Shown here: positions 25,413 to 37,400 of the stretch, one piece after another
Layout of the letters: each line of letters begins with the position of its first letter
Numbering within the stretch: position 1 is the stretch's first letter
DNA from: Arion vulgaris
Taxonomy: Eukaryota > Mollusca > Gastropoda > Stylommatophora > Arionidae
Direction: 5' to 3'
Length of the DNA: 64,000 bases
Assembly (NCBI GenBank): GCA_020796225.1
Contig: CM036756.1
Coordinates: 64,719,644 to 64,783,643, forward strand
Translations under genes and position numbers: made by a program
The notes under the pieces: model-generated
The model's database searches: none
What the model was told of the DNA's origin: nothing
What the model saw: the letters and a program-made list of their open reading frames with translations, nothing else

Positions 25413-28400
25413 GTACAAAACCGTAACTTAAAGGTAAAACATACAATAAAACAGAGGAAAGTTACAAAACAAAATAAATCGCAAATATTTATAGACTAAT
25501 ATTTCTTGTCAAGGAAAAATTCAAAGGTCTATGTCTTCCTTATTATTATTCTTCTTCGAACGCCCCACAATGACCACTCTGTGTGATTTGTATGTGATTT
25601 GAGCCAAAGAGCGATTGTATATTGTGCCAGTTATGCGTCTCCAAGTAGACCAGCACATCTGATTTCTGCGATGCTTTTTATTTACTAGTGTAGCTTCCCT
25701 CTCTTACAACATACCTTGTAGGTCACAGTGGCACTATTCTTTGCTTCTCTTGCGGGCCCTGGCACCACACGGGCACATTATTGTTATAGCATTAAATATC
25801 ATTAAATATCATGCAACCTGCTCCTAATTTTGCTAAGTGTGTCATCTATTGTCATTTATAATAACAATCTTGTAATTTACTCATCATCAGGTGTCCTTTG
25901 TTATCTGGATGTGTCATGCAACAAGATTCAACAAATACCTCTTTCTGATCTTTGGCGCTGTCCTCTCACTACACTAAACTTAAATGATAACAACCTGGGT
26001 ATAGGAAAAGGTGACACCTCTGTAAAGTTCCCAGCAGCTTTTCTGGCATCTACTTTGACAGAGATGTACATTGCAAACAATAATTTTGTTAACATTCCCC
26101 CCAGTGTCTGTGATTTTGAAAAATTATATGTCCTGGATTTGAGCAAGTAAGCTGTACTTCGTTTGTTTGCTGTCGGTGCTAATATTTATGAGAAACGTTC
26201 TTTAAAACATGTCTGCTTAATATTAATGTACTTTGTAATCAGTTGATGTGTAAGATGTATGAAATGTGGATAAACTAGCTGGAGTGACATCCATTCCAAG
26301 TGGGTGATGTATGGACAGAACAGGTATCATAAATCCACATATGAGGAAACAGAATTAGAGACATTGATCTACATAATTTAAATGGAGGTTAAATGTGGAC
26401 ATGCACCTGGGTGCTACCTGTAGTGTAGAGAGAGATGATCTGCCAACCAAGATCACTCGAGTACAGTTTTTTTTAGTTTAGTCGTCGGATCACCATCACT
26501 GCACGTCGAACAAATTAGTCCATAAGTGCTCCGATCTCTCCCTCAGTATGTCCATCGCGTGTGGCACTAACGACACCGGTTCTTTGTTGGTTTACAATTC
26601 TTCTTTGTCTGCCAGCATAGCGTTCTTGTCGAGCTACACCACACTTAACTTTGAGTTCTTGCAGTCTGGTTAGTGTTGTGGATGCACCGCTATTACGTGA
26701 ATCATGTACACGCCTCTCTCCCTTAAGGAATTTATAATATCAGCCTGGTCCATTGCTCGTCCGCTTGGACAGCAGCCATACCTGCAAGCCTATCCGCACG
26801 TTCATTCCCCTTACACCTGCATGCCCTGGTACAAAAATAAAACTGATCTTTGTCAGCTTAGACCTCCCCAGCGATTCTATCCAATGTCTCCTAGCCCATC
26901 CTGTTTCAATCTTCCTGAGCATACTCATTGAGTCACTGAGAAAACATGCATGGATAAAAGTCTGTGATTCTAGCCAAATCATCGCTTTGGTAACCGCCAT
27001 GATTTCCATAGTGAGACTGCTTGTAGTCACGGCAAAACCACCACTGTCTTCCTTCACAACATCACCTCCGACCTGAGCAGTGAAAGCCCACGAGCTCCGC
27101 ACATGTCGAATCACCGAACCATCCGTATAAATGATTACATCATGCTCAGATGCGTTCTCAGAAATTAATGCATGAACCTCTGCCTCCACAACAAGTGGGT
27201 TGTGTTGCCTGCATTCTTTATCAAGTTCGATGCATACAGAAAGGATGTAGCGAATGCTCTTGGCACTGGTATCCATTCTTCACCGGGATCAATGTCTTCA
27301 AGTGTACACACCTGTTCAATACAGTCCTCGGCCTGACCCATCCAAGATTTTCCTCTTTTAACCTATTTCCTTTTGTCTCTTTATTTCCAAGTGCAGAGGA
27401 TGTTGTGTGTCAGCATTGACTCAAGGTATGCTCTGCACGGCTCATCAGTATTCTATACTCCATAGTAGGATAGTCAAGGAGATAGCGCATCGCCCTGCAC
27501 GACGTGTCTTTAGTGCAACCAAGTATAATGCGCATCGCCTCGTTCTGTATTCGTTCCAGTCGTTCTATCTGACTATGACTGAGAGTCAGGATCGCCAGCG
27601 CATACTCAAGCACAGAAAGGACCAGACCCTGGTATAAAATACAAAGATGGCGCTGTTCACAATCCGCCGCAGCCATTACCCTCATCGCCAGCAAACCTTT
27701 CCTCGCCTTCATTATCACATGAGCTATGTGTTCCGTAAAAGCTAGACTACTATCAAAACGCAACCCCAGGTATTTCATAGACTGAGATCGCTCCACTACC
27801 TCTGAACACAAAACCACAGATCGAGTACAGTATACAGAGATACAGAGAGGTTTGCCAGCCAACATCACTCGAGTACAGTATACAGAGAGAAGATCTGTCA
27901 ACCAACATCACTTGAGTACAGTATATATAGAAAAGGTCTGCCAACCAACATCACTTGAGTACAGTATACAGAGAGAAAGTTTGCCAGCCAATATCCCTTG
28001 AGTGCAGTGTACAGAGAGAATATCTGCCAACCAACATCACTTGAGTACAGTATACAGAGAGAAGGTTTGCCAGCCAACATCACTTGAGTACAGTATACAG
28101 AGAGAAGGTTTGCCAACCATCATCACTTGAGTACAGTATACAGAGAAAAGGTCTGCCAACGAACATTACTTGAGTACAATATACAGAGAGAAGGTTTGCC
28201 AGCCAATATCCCTTGAGTATCCTTGAGTATATTGAGTTTGTCAGCCAACATCACTCCCATCTGGAGTATACAGAGAGAAGATCTGCCAACCAACATCACT
28301 TGAGTACAGTATACAGAGAGTTACTGTGTGATGATGTTAATCAGGATAGCTAACAAACAAACTTTGTAATCAAGTGTTTATAGATTGTGGATATATTGTC

Positions 28401-31400
28401 TCAATAACACTTTATACTAAGGTTAGTTGGTGCTAAATATTTATGTATATTTATTATAAACAAAAATTAGTTTTAACAGAATGATTCAATTGTTCAACTA
28501 TTTATTCATGGATTAATTTTTACTTTAATATTTTTGTAGTGTATTCTTGTCTTTTGATTGTAAACTTAATTGTGTCTGTAGCTGTACTTTCTATTATTTA
28601 ATGTTAGTCTTGACTTCATGTAGTGTCATTGCACAACATGCTTTTATTATTTCCTACCTAAAAGATGATCTCCAGATGATTTCCTACCAAAAAGATGATA
28701 TTCAGATGATTTCCTACCAAAAAGATTATATCCTATCTTTCTTTAATCATGATAAAGACTTCCTTACTGTCCTGTTTAATCATGTAACTGACTTTAAATG
28801 TTACTGTTTTTGACATTCTGAAACATAAATATTTGTTTTCTCTATTTTATTTTTATTTGCTCAGAAATCAGAAAATATAAAATCGCAATAATGTTCTTTT
28901 TTGTTTTTGATATAGCAACATCAAAGTTAGAAGTCTGCCAACAGAAATGGGAAAACTGAAGAATCTATGTAGACTGAAAGTTGATTGCATCAATGTAAAT
29001 GACGTGAAACTGCAAAAACTTATTACTTCTTTAAGTAAGTTTAAAGTTGTACAGTATTTATATTTTTCATTCATGCGAATCACCATCTGGTAATAGTTAG
29101 AATTTTGATACTATTTGCTGCTGAATTGAAGCATTAAAATGAGCATGTATTTATGTCATTTCTTTTTAACATGTAGAACTGCAGTTGTTAGTGAACTTGC
29201 TTCTTAGGCTAGTGGTCCAGGTTAAATTCTACAGTGGGCGTGTAATATTTTCAGACCGTAACGGCTCTCAGGTTGATCCAGCCTCGACTGGCTACCAGGA
29301 ATAGCACTGGGAAGTAAAGGTTACTTAACGTTTAATGGGTGCATAGAAAATCATCACTCGTTTACTGTGGTCAATGGCGATGTCCTGTGAAGGATGTGCC
29401 ACGTTTTTCATTTTTCACTGAATCACTAACTTATCATTTGTTTTTGCTTGTGCAGATAACGGTGCAAAAGATGTACGTGCAAGCAGTGTTACAGGATACC
29501 TAGAAAAAAAGTTTAGAAAATATGTCTACCCAGGAATTCTGAAAATAGTTGTCCTTGGATGTAAGGTCAGCATTAAAACAATTGTTGAAATTATTTTGTT
29601 GATTTACAATTTATTTTAAATATTGGCAAATAATTGTCAAAACAGAAGTGCAAGGCTATGTGCTATCTTGCTTGCTAAAAATATTTTGGATATAAATAAA
29701 ATCGGATATGCTGTCTTACTTGTAGGCACATAAGTGGCACAACGTACAATCACTCTTAGGCTCATGTCACATACAAATCACACAGAGTGGTTAACAAGTG
29801 GTTGATATGGAGCGTTCTAGGAAGCAAAAGAAGAAGCTACCAAAGTCAAACATGGACACTAAGGCATACAAAATAAACAGAATGTTAGACATCAGAAAAA
29901 TTGCAGAACCTTATCTGTCATAAAATTTAATGAGAAAAAGAAAATAACATAGGTTCAACTATCTTATGAAAGTCAAGCCCATTAAATGACCACTTTGCCA
30001 AGGCATCAGCAGAAGATCTGTTTTAATGGTAAGAGGAAGACAAAGTGACAGATGGAGGTACAATGTTAAAGAAATACAACAGTATAACCTCCCATAAACC
30101 TCTGCAACATACTTGGTCCAGCAGTTACAACTTTAGGCATTCCATGATGCTTAAAATTACAAATAGCTAGACACAACAAATAAAGAAGACAGTAAATGTT
30201 GCTTATTCATGAACGTAGATACGAACAGTATATTGACATTAAAAAATTGTTCTTTTTACTGTGTATCTGTTTTAGAACAAAGATGATTATTGCATTGTCC
30301 ATGAGATTGCAAACAGCAGAAAATGCAGAAAATCTGAGCATAAGGTATGAAACTACAAGCAGAAAAGATTAGCTTCTTTAGATTTTGCAGACAAAATTTG
30401 TAGAATTTTGTAACAATTTTACAATCATGACTTCTCTGAGAAAGATAGATATTGGTATTCAGGCAATATTTTTTGGATGTATATATCTTTTCTAACACAT
30501 CTTTTCACTAAATTGAAAGATTCCATAACATTTTTAGTCAGAAAGATATTTTACAGTTTTTTCAGACAATAATTTGAGCCTTGTTTTATGAGCTAACATA
30601 CCAGACTCTATAGTAGTCCATGCTTGGAAAAGTTCAAGAAGCTGTGGCATATTGGCATATTTATAGACTTAAGATCTCTTGGTCTCTTAAGGACTCACCT
30701 CAACTAAATGCATGACAGACTGGTTTAAAAAAAGAGAAATAAAGTGGCATGACAGTATGAGATCAAGAGGGGAACATCAAACTAACTCAATCGCCACCTG
30801 TTAGAGTGCATTGTGAAAGTAACTGTAAAACAGGTTGAGTCATTGTATTCATATATGCTAAATCCCTTTGAGCTGAAAATGTTAGATTATTACATGGCAA
30901 TGAATGCAAATTCTGAAAATGTATAAATTTAACATCAGACATAGTCTAAGTATTTTATGGTTAGTGAGTTTCAGGGACTGTCAGCATGCTTACCTCTTTA
31001 CCATATGCTGATTTTGTATATACTCTGGCTAACAACAAAAATATTGCCAGTGGTACGGATGATGTACAGTATATCGCAACAAAGCAGTTGGATAAGGTGG
31101 ACAAAGCAAAGGTAGTAAAGGAGTTTTACAACAACATACAGGTTTTGAAGTGCCAGAGAAATGGCTTCATAGTTATTTATAGCCACTTCGTAATCTTGGA
31201 AAGAACCCCACACTACTCAACTGCTACTGAACTACAATCTTACAGATTGTGTACAGCAAATTACTAGAGAAAATAGTTGTTAAGCAAATAATGCTGCATC
31301 TGGGAAGGACACATGTCTTTCCTGATATCTTGGGTAGCTACTGGTCAATGAATAAAGAAAACATGGAATAATGCTAGTACATTTGAATATACATAAGGGT

Positions 31401-34400
31401 TTCCATGTCAAGCAGGCAATGGTTGTTGATGTATTAACTCTTTCCACGCTTTTCGCAGCACTCTGCGCCACAGCGGAAGACCGTTGAATGCCATTAGCTA
31501 CACACTGCGCCATAGAGTTGCTTCCCTTATAAGAAGTCTTTCTAGTTTTACTTCTACTATTTTCCTTCTACTACATTTTAACTTTGTTATTCTATTAAGT
31601 TGTCTAGTTTTCTTCAATTTAGTGTATAATAATATATATATATGTGTATTGATTGACGAGTAGTTGGGATTGATTTTTTTTAATTTTAGTTTTTATCTCC
31701 CTTGAATTAACTGTTTAAAAAGTGAGGAAATAACTCGTCATGGAAAGAGTTAATTAACCTCAAGGATGTATGTAACAGAATTACTTCACGACCTTAATGT
31801 ACTGTTTGATGAAATGTGAAATTAACCCATAACTGTTTAACTGGATAGCATCAGCCCTTATGGAAAGAATTTTACTGCATTCTATATGAGACCAAGAACA
31901 TCAGAATCTATGTGCAAATGCCTTGAACTTTTCTTTATCATCATTTCTGTTTAACACCTGCTCAGCAAAGGTAGCCAACAATCAACCATCAGGATCTTAA
32001 CAAATATTGACACTCACCGATGACATACTCACATACAAAAACTTGTTGAGATAAGCATGAAATAGTCAAAGAAGTACAAGAAACATTACAAGCAATGTTA
32101 TAATGGTGTGAAGAGGTTAGCTCAAGAAAAAAGCCATAAAAGAACTATTATGTGATGATCATTGAATAACAACATAGTGAATGTTGATCCCCCTTAGCAT
32201 TGCACTCAGTGGACAGAATAGTGAAAGGAAGAACAGGTTTAAATATCACAGAGTAACATTTGATCACAATCTGTTATGCAAGTATTATGTTGAGCAGACC
32301 ATACAGACACAAGTATGTTATGGTGGCACTCAAAACAATGGCAGTTGAACCAACCAACCAACCATTGAGAATTGTTGTTCTTGTGTATATAATTATTTAT
32401 TGCATCGGATGACTACTATTTGTAGAACATTGTTTTTGATGCGTTATTCTGTTCATTATTTCTTAGTTTCTTCTTACATTAACTTTGATAATAAGTTCAG
32501 GATTTAAAATATGCTTGAAATCTATCCTATTTACTTCAACTGATACACTATGTAATTATTATAGACTCTGATAAAATGACAAAGCCATACCAGATACCTG
32601 AAGACCATCTTTTACTTCCTATATGATCAACAAATAAACAGATACAGGTATTAAGAGCTTCCGAAAAACAAATAGACAAACACGGGACTCGAACCACTTA
32701 CCCTAGTCCTTACGACACCAATCGCCTAGCCTAGCAATACGAGTGTCCTTACGTACACAACCAATGAGCCATTCTAAAAAAATGACTCACGCGGGAGTGT
32801 CTTTCTCAGACGCTTGTTATTACCAGACACAGAAACAATCAGGTAGGGTTCGTTAATAGTGTTTGCACAGGCACATGCTATAAGCTTGTTGTGCCTGTAT
32901 ATATTAGAGACGAGACAATATCATACATACACACATGTATACACATATAACAAACATGTATACATCATTCAAAGTAGCTTCAAATTAATTCTAAAATGAG
33001 CACAAGGAGTTTTCTTACTATTATTTATGATGAAAAGTTAATTTAATGTAAATATTTTCTATTGACAGAGCATGACAGTGACTAAGGTTATTTCAGAGCA
33101 GGTTAGTAAGTAGTGATTGAATGAAGAAAGTATGAGTGAAATAGTAATTAAGATGTTTTATCCACAATTTTAAGCTTGAGGGTAATGGTTTGTTCTTTGT
33201 GTGACTTCTAGTGGTGTGGGGGATTTTGCAGTCTGAAGTTGGGTGCATGTGCCTTCACTTTCTATCAGAGTTACTAAGAGGTTATTACATTGTCCTGTAT
33301 TTAAATAACTGAACCATCAACACATGGTTATATAATAAGTTATTATCATGCAAAGAGAGAAATATATATTGTACACAGAAAGTTGTCTAATCTGTTCTCA
33401 GATCCCATTCCTTATCTTTTTTCTTTCTTTGAAGTTATGTCATTAATCTTTACTTCTGTATGCCACTTTGTCTGCCTACCCCACTTTGTACTTATTAAAT
33501 TAAGTATATCACTTCCTTAACCTTCTTGGGCCAGGTCTCTATGGTGAAGCATTTGCCTTGCATTTTGTGTGCCCTAGGTTCAAAATGAACTGCAGCATTC
33601 TATTCGTTAGTGCATTTTTTTCTTGGAGACCCCTTAGGATTGTTACCAGAGATATCGAGTTCAGGCTTTTTTAAATCCTCTCGATAAGGGGCTTGCCATT
33701 TATGCGGATTGAGACCGAGCCATACGGGAAAACCCATTGCAATTAAGTCAGTCCTTCTTCTTTATAGTCCCTTTTTAGACTTAACCATCATTATTTATTT
33801 TTCAAACATAGTGTGTGAGTGATCACAATCTTTAAGTTTCCATAACATATTCCTTAATTTTCTCCTCTTAGATGTGTATGTGTCTTGTCATGTTCTATAG
33901 AGAAATCATTGAGTCAATGACAAAACTAGTATTGGGAATTGTATGGGTAATTTGTGTGTGTTGGAAACATATAGATAATACATTTACCATGTGTTTGATA
34001 ATATCATAACATTAGTAACAATTACTTTGAGTTTCTCTCAGAACATTAGTAGTACAACATTACATACCTATCTTATTACATCAGTGTTACAACATTACAT
34101 ACTTATCTTATTACATCAGTGTTACAACACTACATACCTATCTTATTACATCAGTGTTACAACATTACATACCTATCTTATTACATCATTGGTAGAATGT
34201 TACATACCTATCTTATTACATCATTGGTAGAATGTTACATGCCTATCTTATTACATCAGTAGTACAACATTACATACCTATCTTATTACTTTAGTAGTAC
34301 AACATTACATACCTATCTTATTACATCGTGGTACATTATACATCTTACATACTATCTTTATTACATCATTGGTAGAATGTTACATGCCTATCTTATTACA

Positions 34401-37400
34401 TCAGTGTTACAACATTACATACCTATCTTATTACTTTAGTAGTTTGATGATGTTTCTGTTTCTATATTCTTTGTGGACTTCTTCAGTCGTTCAGATATTC
34501 TGAAAATTTGTGCAGCGCCCCCTTGGTTTTTCTTTGTTTCCTGTACTTTCAACATCTCCGGACAGATACCTTCACATTGCTCTTGAGTGCTTTGTTTTTT
34601 TTCCCAGCTGTTATAGTCTCTTTCATTTCTATTACTGAATATAACAACATTTCTGGAATACACATTTCTTGTTGTAATGATGACTCTGCCATTAAAGAGA
34701 ATGTAATCCTGAGTGATTTGACATCAATTGTTGTGTGAATCATCAGGTACCATCGATCTTTGCAATGGTAGATTGAGCACCTATGGGTTTTCCCGGACTG
34801 TTATGACATCAGTTCAATAAGCAATCTCTAGTCTATCCAGCTGCAATAGGTACTCTAACTTTCTGAGCACTTCTCAAATCTACATAATGCACAATGTATT
34901 CTTTGACTTTCGAGCAATTCTCTAATCTACAAAGCTGATAATATAATACTCTTGACTTTCTGAGTTAGGTGAACATTTAGTAGGCCTATTCTTGTATGAA
35001 AAAAAGACAATTATAAATGAGCTTTAAGCAAGTTTGAAAAAACAAAACAGAAAAACAACATTTTATATTTACTATCTGTTATATAAATATTAATGAAATA
35101 AGTCTTAAAGAAAACAAAATTAATTATTCTTTATTTGTTTGTTTGTAAAACAGAGGCAATTAGAGTTTGAAATTTGGGAGCTACCAGACACGAAAGTTAC
35201 TTCTGTAATATTGCCATGCTTTCTGACCTTGAACTCATTGTATCTGATTGTCCATGATGTTAGTAACTATGGAGATGACTTGCAATCAGTGTTTGCAAAA
35301 GTTTCATCAATTCAGGTTTGAAATTTATCATTAGTGATGCTTCTATTTTCAAAGTGTATTTTTAAATCCAGGTAAAAGAGTCAGGCAAAAAAGCATATAT
35401 CTACTGATCTGTTCTCTCTGTGCAGTGAAAAAATGTTGCGATGAATGAATGAGATGGGTGGAATAACAGTAGATTTACATAACATAAATAACTTGAGATA
35501 TGCTGGTGACACTCTTGACAGCATCAAATGAAATAGATTTCTAATAATTACTTAACGCTTTCCATGCTTTAAGCCGCACACTGCGCCACGGCGGAAGTCC
35601 GTTACACGCTATTAGCCGACACTGCGCCATAGAGTTGCTTCCCTTATAAGAAGTCTTTCTAGTTTTACTTCTACTGTTTTACTCATACTACTTTTCAACC
35701 TTGTTATTCTATTGGGTTGTCCAGTTTTCTTCAATTTAGTATATAATAATATATATATGTTTATTTATTGACGAGTAGTTGGGATCGTTTTTTCATATTT
35801 TTCTTTAACCTCCCTTGAATTAACTGCTTAAAAATTGAGAAAATAACTCTGCGTGGAAAGAGTTAAGAAGATGGTTACAGAAAGTAATAGACATAAATAA
35901 ACCTTAATAAGATGAAGATGGAAGCTATGGTTATCTATAAAACCAAAAAAGATTCATCCTTAGGTTGAAAGGACGTGCATCGGCTTTAATACCCTACATC
36001 GCCAGTGTGTTGCCTGGGCTTGCAGGAGCAGCAAAGAATAGTAACACTGCGACATACAAGGCATGTCGTAAGAAGCGACTGAGGTAGGGGCCTTGGGAAG
36101 CTAACCTAGTCAATAAAAAGCGTCACAGAAATCGGACATGATGACCTACTTGTAATTGCACAACTGGCACAATGTAGTGAAACACGTACAAACAAAGTAC
36201 TATAGTTTTACAAAATACAGAAACAGTGACGATAAACAGCAACGTTTCGACCAACAAGGCCTTTATCAAGCAAACGAACAAACAGGAGTGACAAATTAAA
36301 ATGAAACACAAATGGACGACCAAATACAAACGTATCTAAGGAAAATCTGGAATAAAACGAATAACGAAATAAATGTAACACAAAAACACACATAAAAACT
36401 AGAAATAGAACGGAAAAGAAACAATGAAACATCTAGTAAATATATAACTTGAATACATGCAACATATACCCATATAGATTACAAAGCATGGGAAGAGAAA
36501 GTACTAAGAAGCATAAGAATGTAATACATGCAACATATACCCATATAGATTACAAAGCATGGAAAGAGAAAGTACTAAGAAGCATAAGAATGTAATACGT
36601 TGAGCCGCGGGTCGCAAGGTACCATACAAAGAAATCAACCGATTCTCCAGAGCAAATCGACTACGATCATCAGAGGAACATGATCGGATGGCTGTGACCT
36701 GACATCGCAAGCTCCTGAATGGCCAGTATCATTGAAATGGGTAGCTACAGGAGTCACAGAGCATTGGCGTATATCGCGCAAGTGTTGGGCGAATCGGTCA
36801 CTGAGTACAATGTACAATGTACAAACACTCTTAGGCTCGGATCACTTACAAATCACAAAGAGTGGTTAACAAGTGGTCGATATGGAGTGTTCAAGAAGAA
36901 GAATCCCTAGATAACAAACAAACAATAATGAAAAATAAGATTTAAAAAATTATAGTTATATAGTAAACTGTTAACAAATATATATATGATATATGATTTG
37001 TACGAAAAGATTTCTATTCCTTTATTATGTGGTGGCATAAAAATACTATACTATTTTTTGTTATAATTCTAGGCATATATTCTGTGCCCTCACATCATGA
37101 TCGTGTGCACATACTCAAGGTCAGTGAATAGAGATGACATGTTAAAGATGGAGACAAAAATAAGTCTTGCATTTCCTAATGCAATGATTGTTTCTGTTCT
37201 TTCTGGAGTCAGAGAATGTTTTTCAATTCTACGTCAAAAAATATATACTGCGTATGAAACTATAAGGGATGTAAAATATGGAAAAACAGTCAAACTTTGT
37301 GACAGACAAGTACCATCTAAGTTTCTTGAGGTAGTTAGAAATGTGAGAAAGCTCAACAAAAACATTTGTACAATGGAAGAACTCCTGAAAGCTGCAGGAT

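Noticed and set aside
26740..27276. 178-codon frame with an RNase H domain as a host RNase H gene
   Set aside because: Same text with more lesions is in the LINE at 21724-23730, and it is embedded in LINE reverse-transcriptase remains.
29566..29634. Exon 11 reading on to GCKVSIKTIVEI as the true P-loop
   Set aside because: No acceptable donor follows before the TAA, the length to switch I would be too long, and the residue before Lys-Thr is Ile, not Gly; kept as a caveat to the pseudo-GTPase finding.
32670..32790. A tRNA gene on the minus strand
   Set aside because: A- and B-box-like text is present, but no paired acceptor stem or anticodon arm could be drawn; fits a SINE head better.
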